This document shows, piece after piece, positions 63,204-64,000 of a DNA stretch of 64,000 nt. Location: contig NZ_CP014159.1 of NCBI RefSeq assembly GCF_001543105.1, forward strand, positions 62,001 to 126,000, written 5' to 3'. The first letter of the stretch is position 1, and each line of letters begins with the position of its first letter. The notes below the pieces were generated by a model. The model had not been told where the DNA came from and made no database searches. It saw nothing but the letters and a program-made list of their open reading frames with translations. The position numbers and the translations under genes are program-made. The stretch comes from Aerococcus christensenii (lineage in GTDB: Bacteria > Bacillota > Bacilli > Lactobacillales > Aerococcaceae).

Positions 63204-63857
63204 CTATCCTTCTTTGGACAACAAGCTTTCTGCAATCTTAACGGCTTCATTGGAATCTTTGACATAGGCATCGGCTCCAATTTCTTCTGCAAAAGAAGCT
63301 GAAATTGCGCCTCCTCCAACCATCACTTTAAACTGTTCTCTTAAACCTTGTTCTTTAAGAAGTTCAATCAAAGTTTTCATTTCGGGCATCGTCGTCATTA
63401 GGGCGGATAAGCCAATAATATCCGCTTGAACTTCAACGGCCTTATCAATGATCTCTTGAGCGGGAATATCTCGACCTAAGTCGTACACTTCAAATCCTCC
63501 CACTTCGAGCATAGTCGCTACTAAATTTTTACCAATATCGTGAGTATCCCCTTCTACCGTCGCTATCACGACTTTCTTCTTACTGCTAGAGGTAATCTTT
63601 TTTCCATCATCAAAGGTTTTAACAGATCCATCGCATTATTCATAGCATCGGCAGCAATCAGGACATCCGTCACATAGTATTCTTCTTCTGCAAACAAGTC
63701 CCCCTACTTCCTTCATGCCCCGAATTAAAGCCTCGACTGCTTGATCTACTGCATACCCGTTCTCTATATATTCCTGAATGGTTTCAACAATATCCTCATC
63801 TTCCATTTCAACCACTTGTTCACTTAAAATCTCAAGCAGTTCCTCTTGACTTTTCAC
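63204..63857 (-). pseudogene. Corrinoid (B12-binding) protein, frameshifted
   Basis: GTG start at 63857 behind AAGGAGG. The N-terminal helical cap (EELLEILSEQVVEMEDED, then EALIRGMKEVG) breaks at a C5 run (63700-63704; one extra G on the coding strand) and meets TAA at 63636. The next frame gives DLFAEEEYYVTDVLIAADAM. A second shift near 63615 restores the first frame as IATVEGDTHDIGKNLVATML, the DxHxxG cobalamin-binding motif, down to KEG at 63204. So two compensating indels with a stop in between. Confidence 0.85.
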
Positions 63858-64000
63858 TCGACGGCCTCCTTCAACTTTTCCTTTCTATATATAACAACAT
63901 CCAGCCTTTCCTAAACATTTTTAACTAAAAATCGAATAAATAAAAGCAATATTGTATTTTAAAAAGACTTAGTCCTTTCTCATCATTTTCTGTTAGAACA
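63858..64000. other. Upstream region of the corrinoid gene, to the right edge
   Basis: AT-rich, no ORF. On the minus strand it would hold the ribosome binding site (GGAGG, 63865-63871) and probable promoter of the corrinoid gene or a gene beyond the window. Confidence 0.4.

Noticed and set aside
62957-63319. A 120-codon Arg/Lys-rich ORF upstream of the RACo-like gene
   Set aside because: It is a shifted reading of the corrinoid gene tail and of the activator's linker; composition is unlike a real protein here.
1-64000. CRISPR array or restriction/defence system
   Set aside because: No regularly spaced repeats and no Cas, restriction, toxin-antitoxin or abortive infection gene was recognised in the window.

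Overview
The window reads as low-GC Gram-positive DNA of the order Lactobacillales. Supporting features are strong GGAGG ribosome binding sites, a seven-gene comG pseudopilus operon, an ntp-type V-ATPase operon, YSIRK-type surface-protein remnants, ECF transporter S components and a folT gene behind a THF riboswitch. The family cannot be fixed from the sequence alone; an Aerococcaceae-like or related host is plausible.

Layout. 1-1048: a broken surface-protein gene abuts the exact 3' end of a tRNA-Arg(UCU) gene. 1069-9223 (minus): a housekeeping operon folD-xseA-xseB-ispA-tlyA-recN-miaA-hflX. 9332-12090 (minus): pepQ-efp-asp23-nusB. 12201-16777 (minus): comGA to comGG, with a ComGG about three times the usual size. 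17064-25641 (plus): a nine-gene V-ATPase operon from a strong promoter to a strong terminator, in an order unlike the Enterococcus hirae ntp operon. 25798-26352: an ECF S component.

26378-35226 is an accessory block bounded by a 28-bp direct repeat that is a copy of half of the ECF gene's terminator. It holds ulaF-ulaE-ulaD with a fructose-type PTS EIIC and a truncated EIIB; a divergent TrmB regulator-permease-ornithine cyclodeaminase operon; and a GH31 glycosidase and a ROK protein that have both lost their 5' ends at one point. Next come an autoregulated TetR/DUF2871-like pair, an ABC-2 export operon, a dead YSIRK/GA-module surface gene, a dead IS3-family element, a DesK/NarL-type two-component system with an O-antigen-ligase-like protein, and an orphan MetQ lipoprotein.

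47027-64000: argS; a partial thiazole/NAD cluster (nadC, allantoinase tail, thiS, thiF, thiG); a chimeric YSIRK/amidohydrolase remnant; an FMN reductase; two tandem phosphoglycerate mutase paralogues, the first lacking the catalytic Glu; a heterodimeric ABC exporter with one degenerate ATP site; folT with a THF riboswitch; a fluoride-type CLC; and at the right edge a decayed corrinoid methyltransferase set (corrinoid protein, RACo-like activator, UroD-type methyltransferase), unusual in this group of bacteria.

Overall, conserved operons alternate with accessory DNA in active decay. The least familiar intact units are the TrmB-permease-cyclodeaminase operon, the TetR/DUF2871-like pair and the enlarged ComGG.
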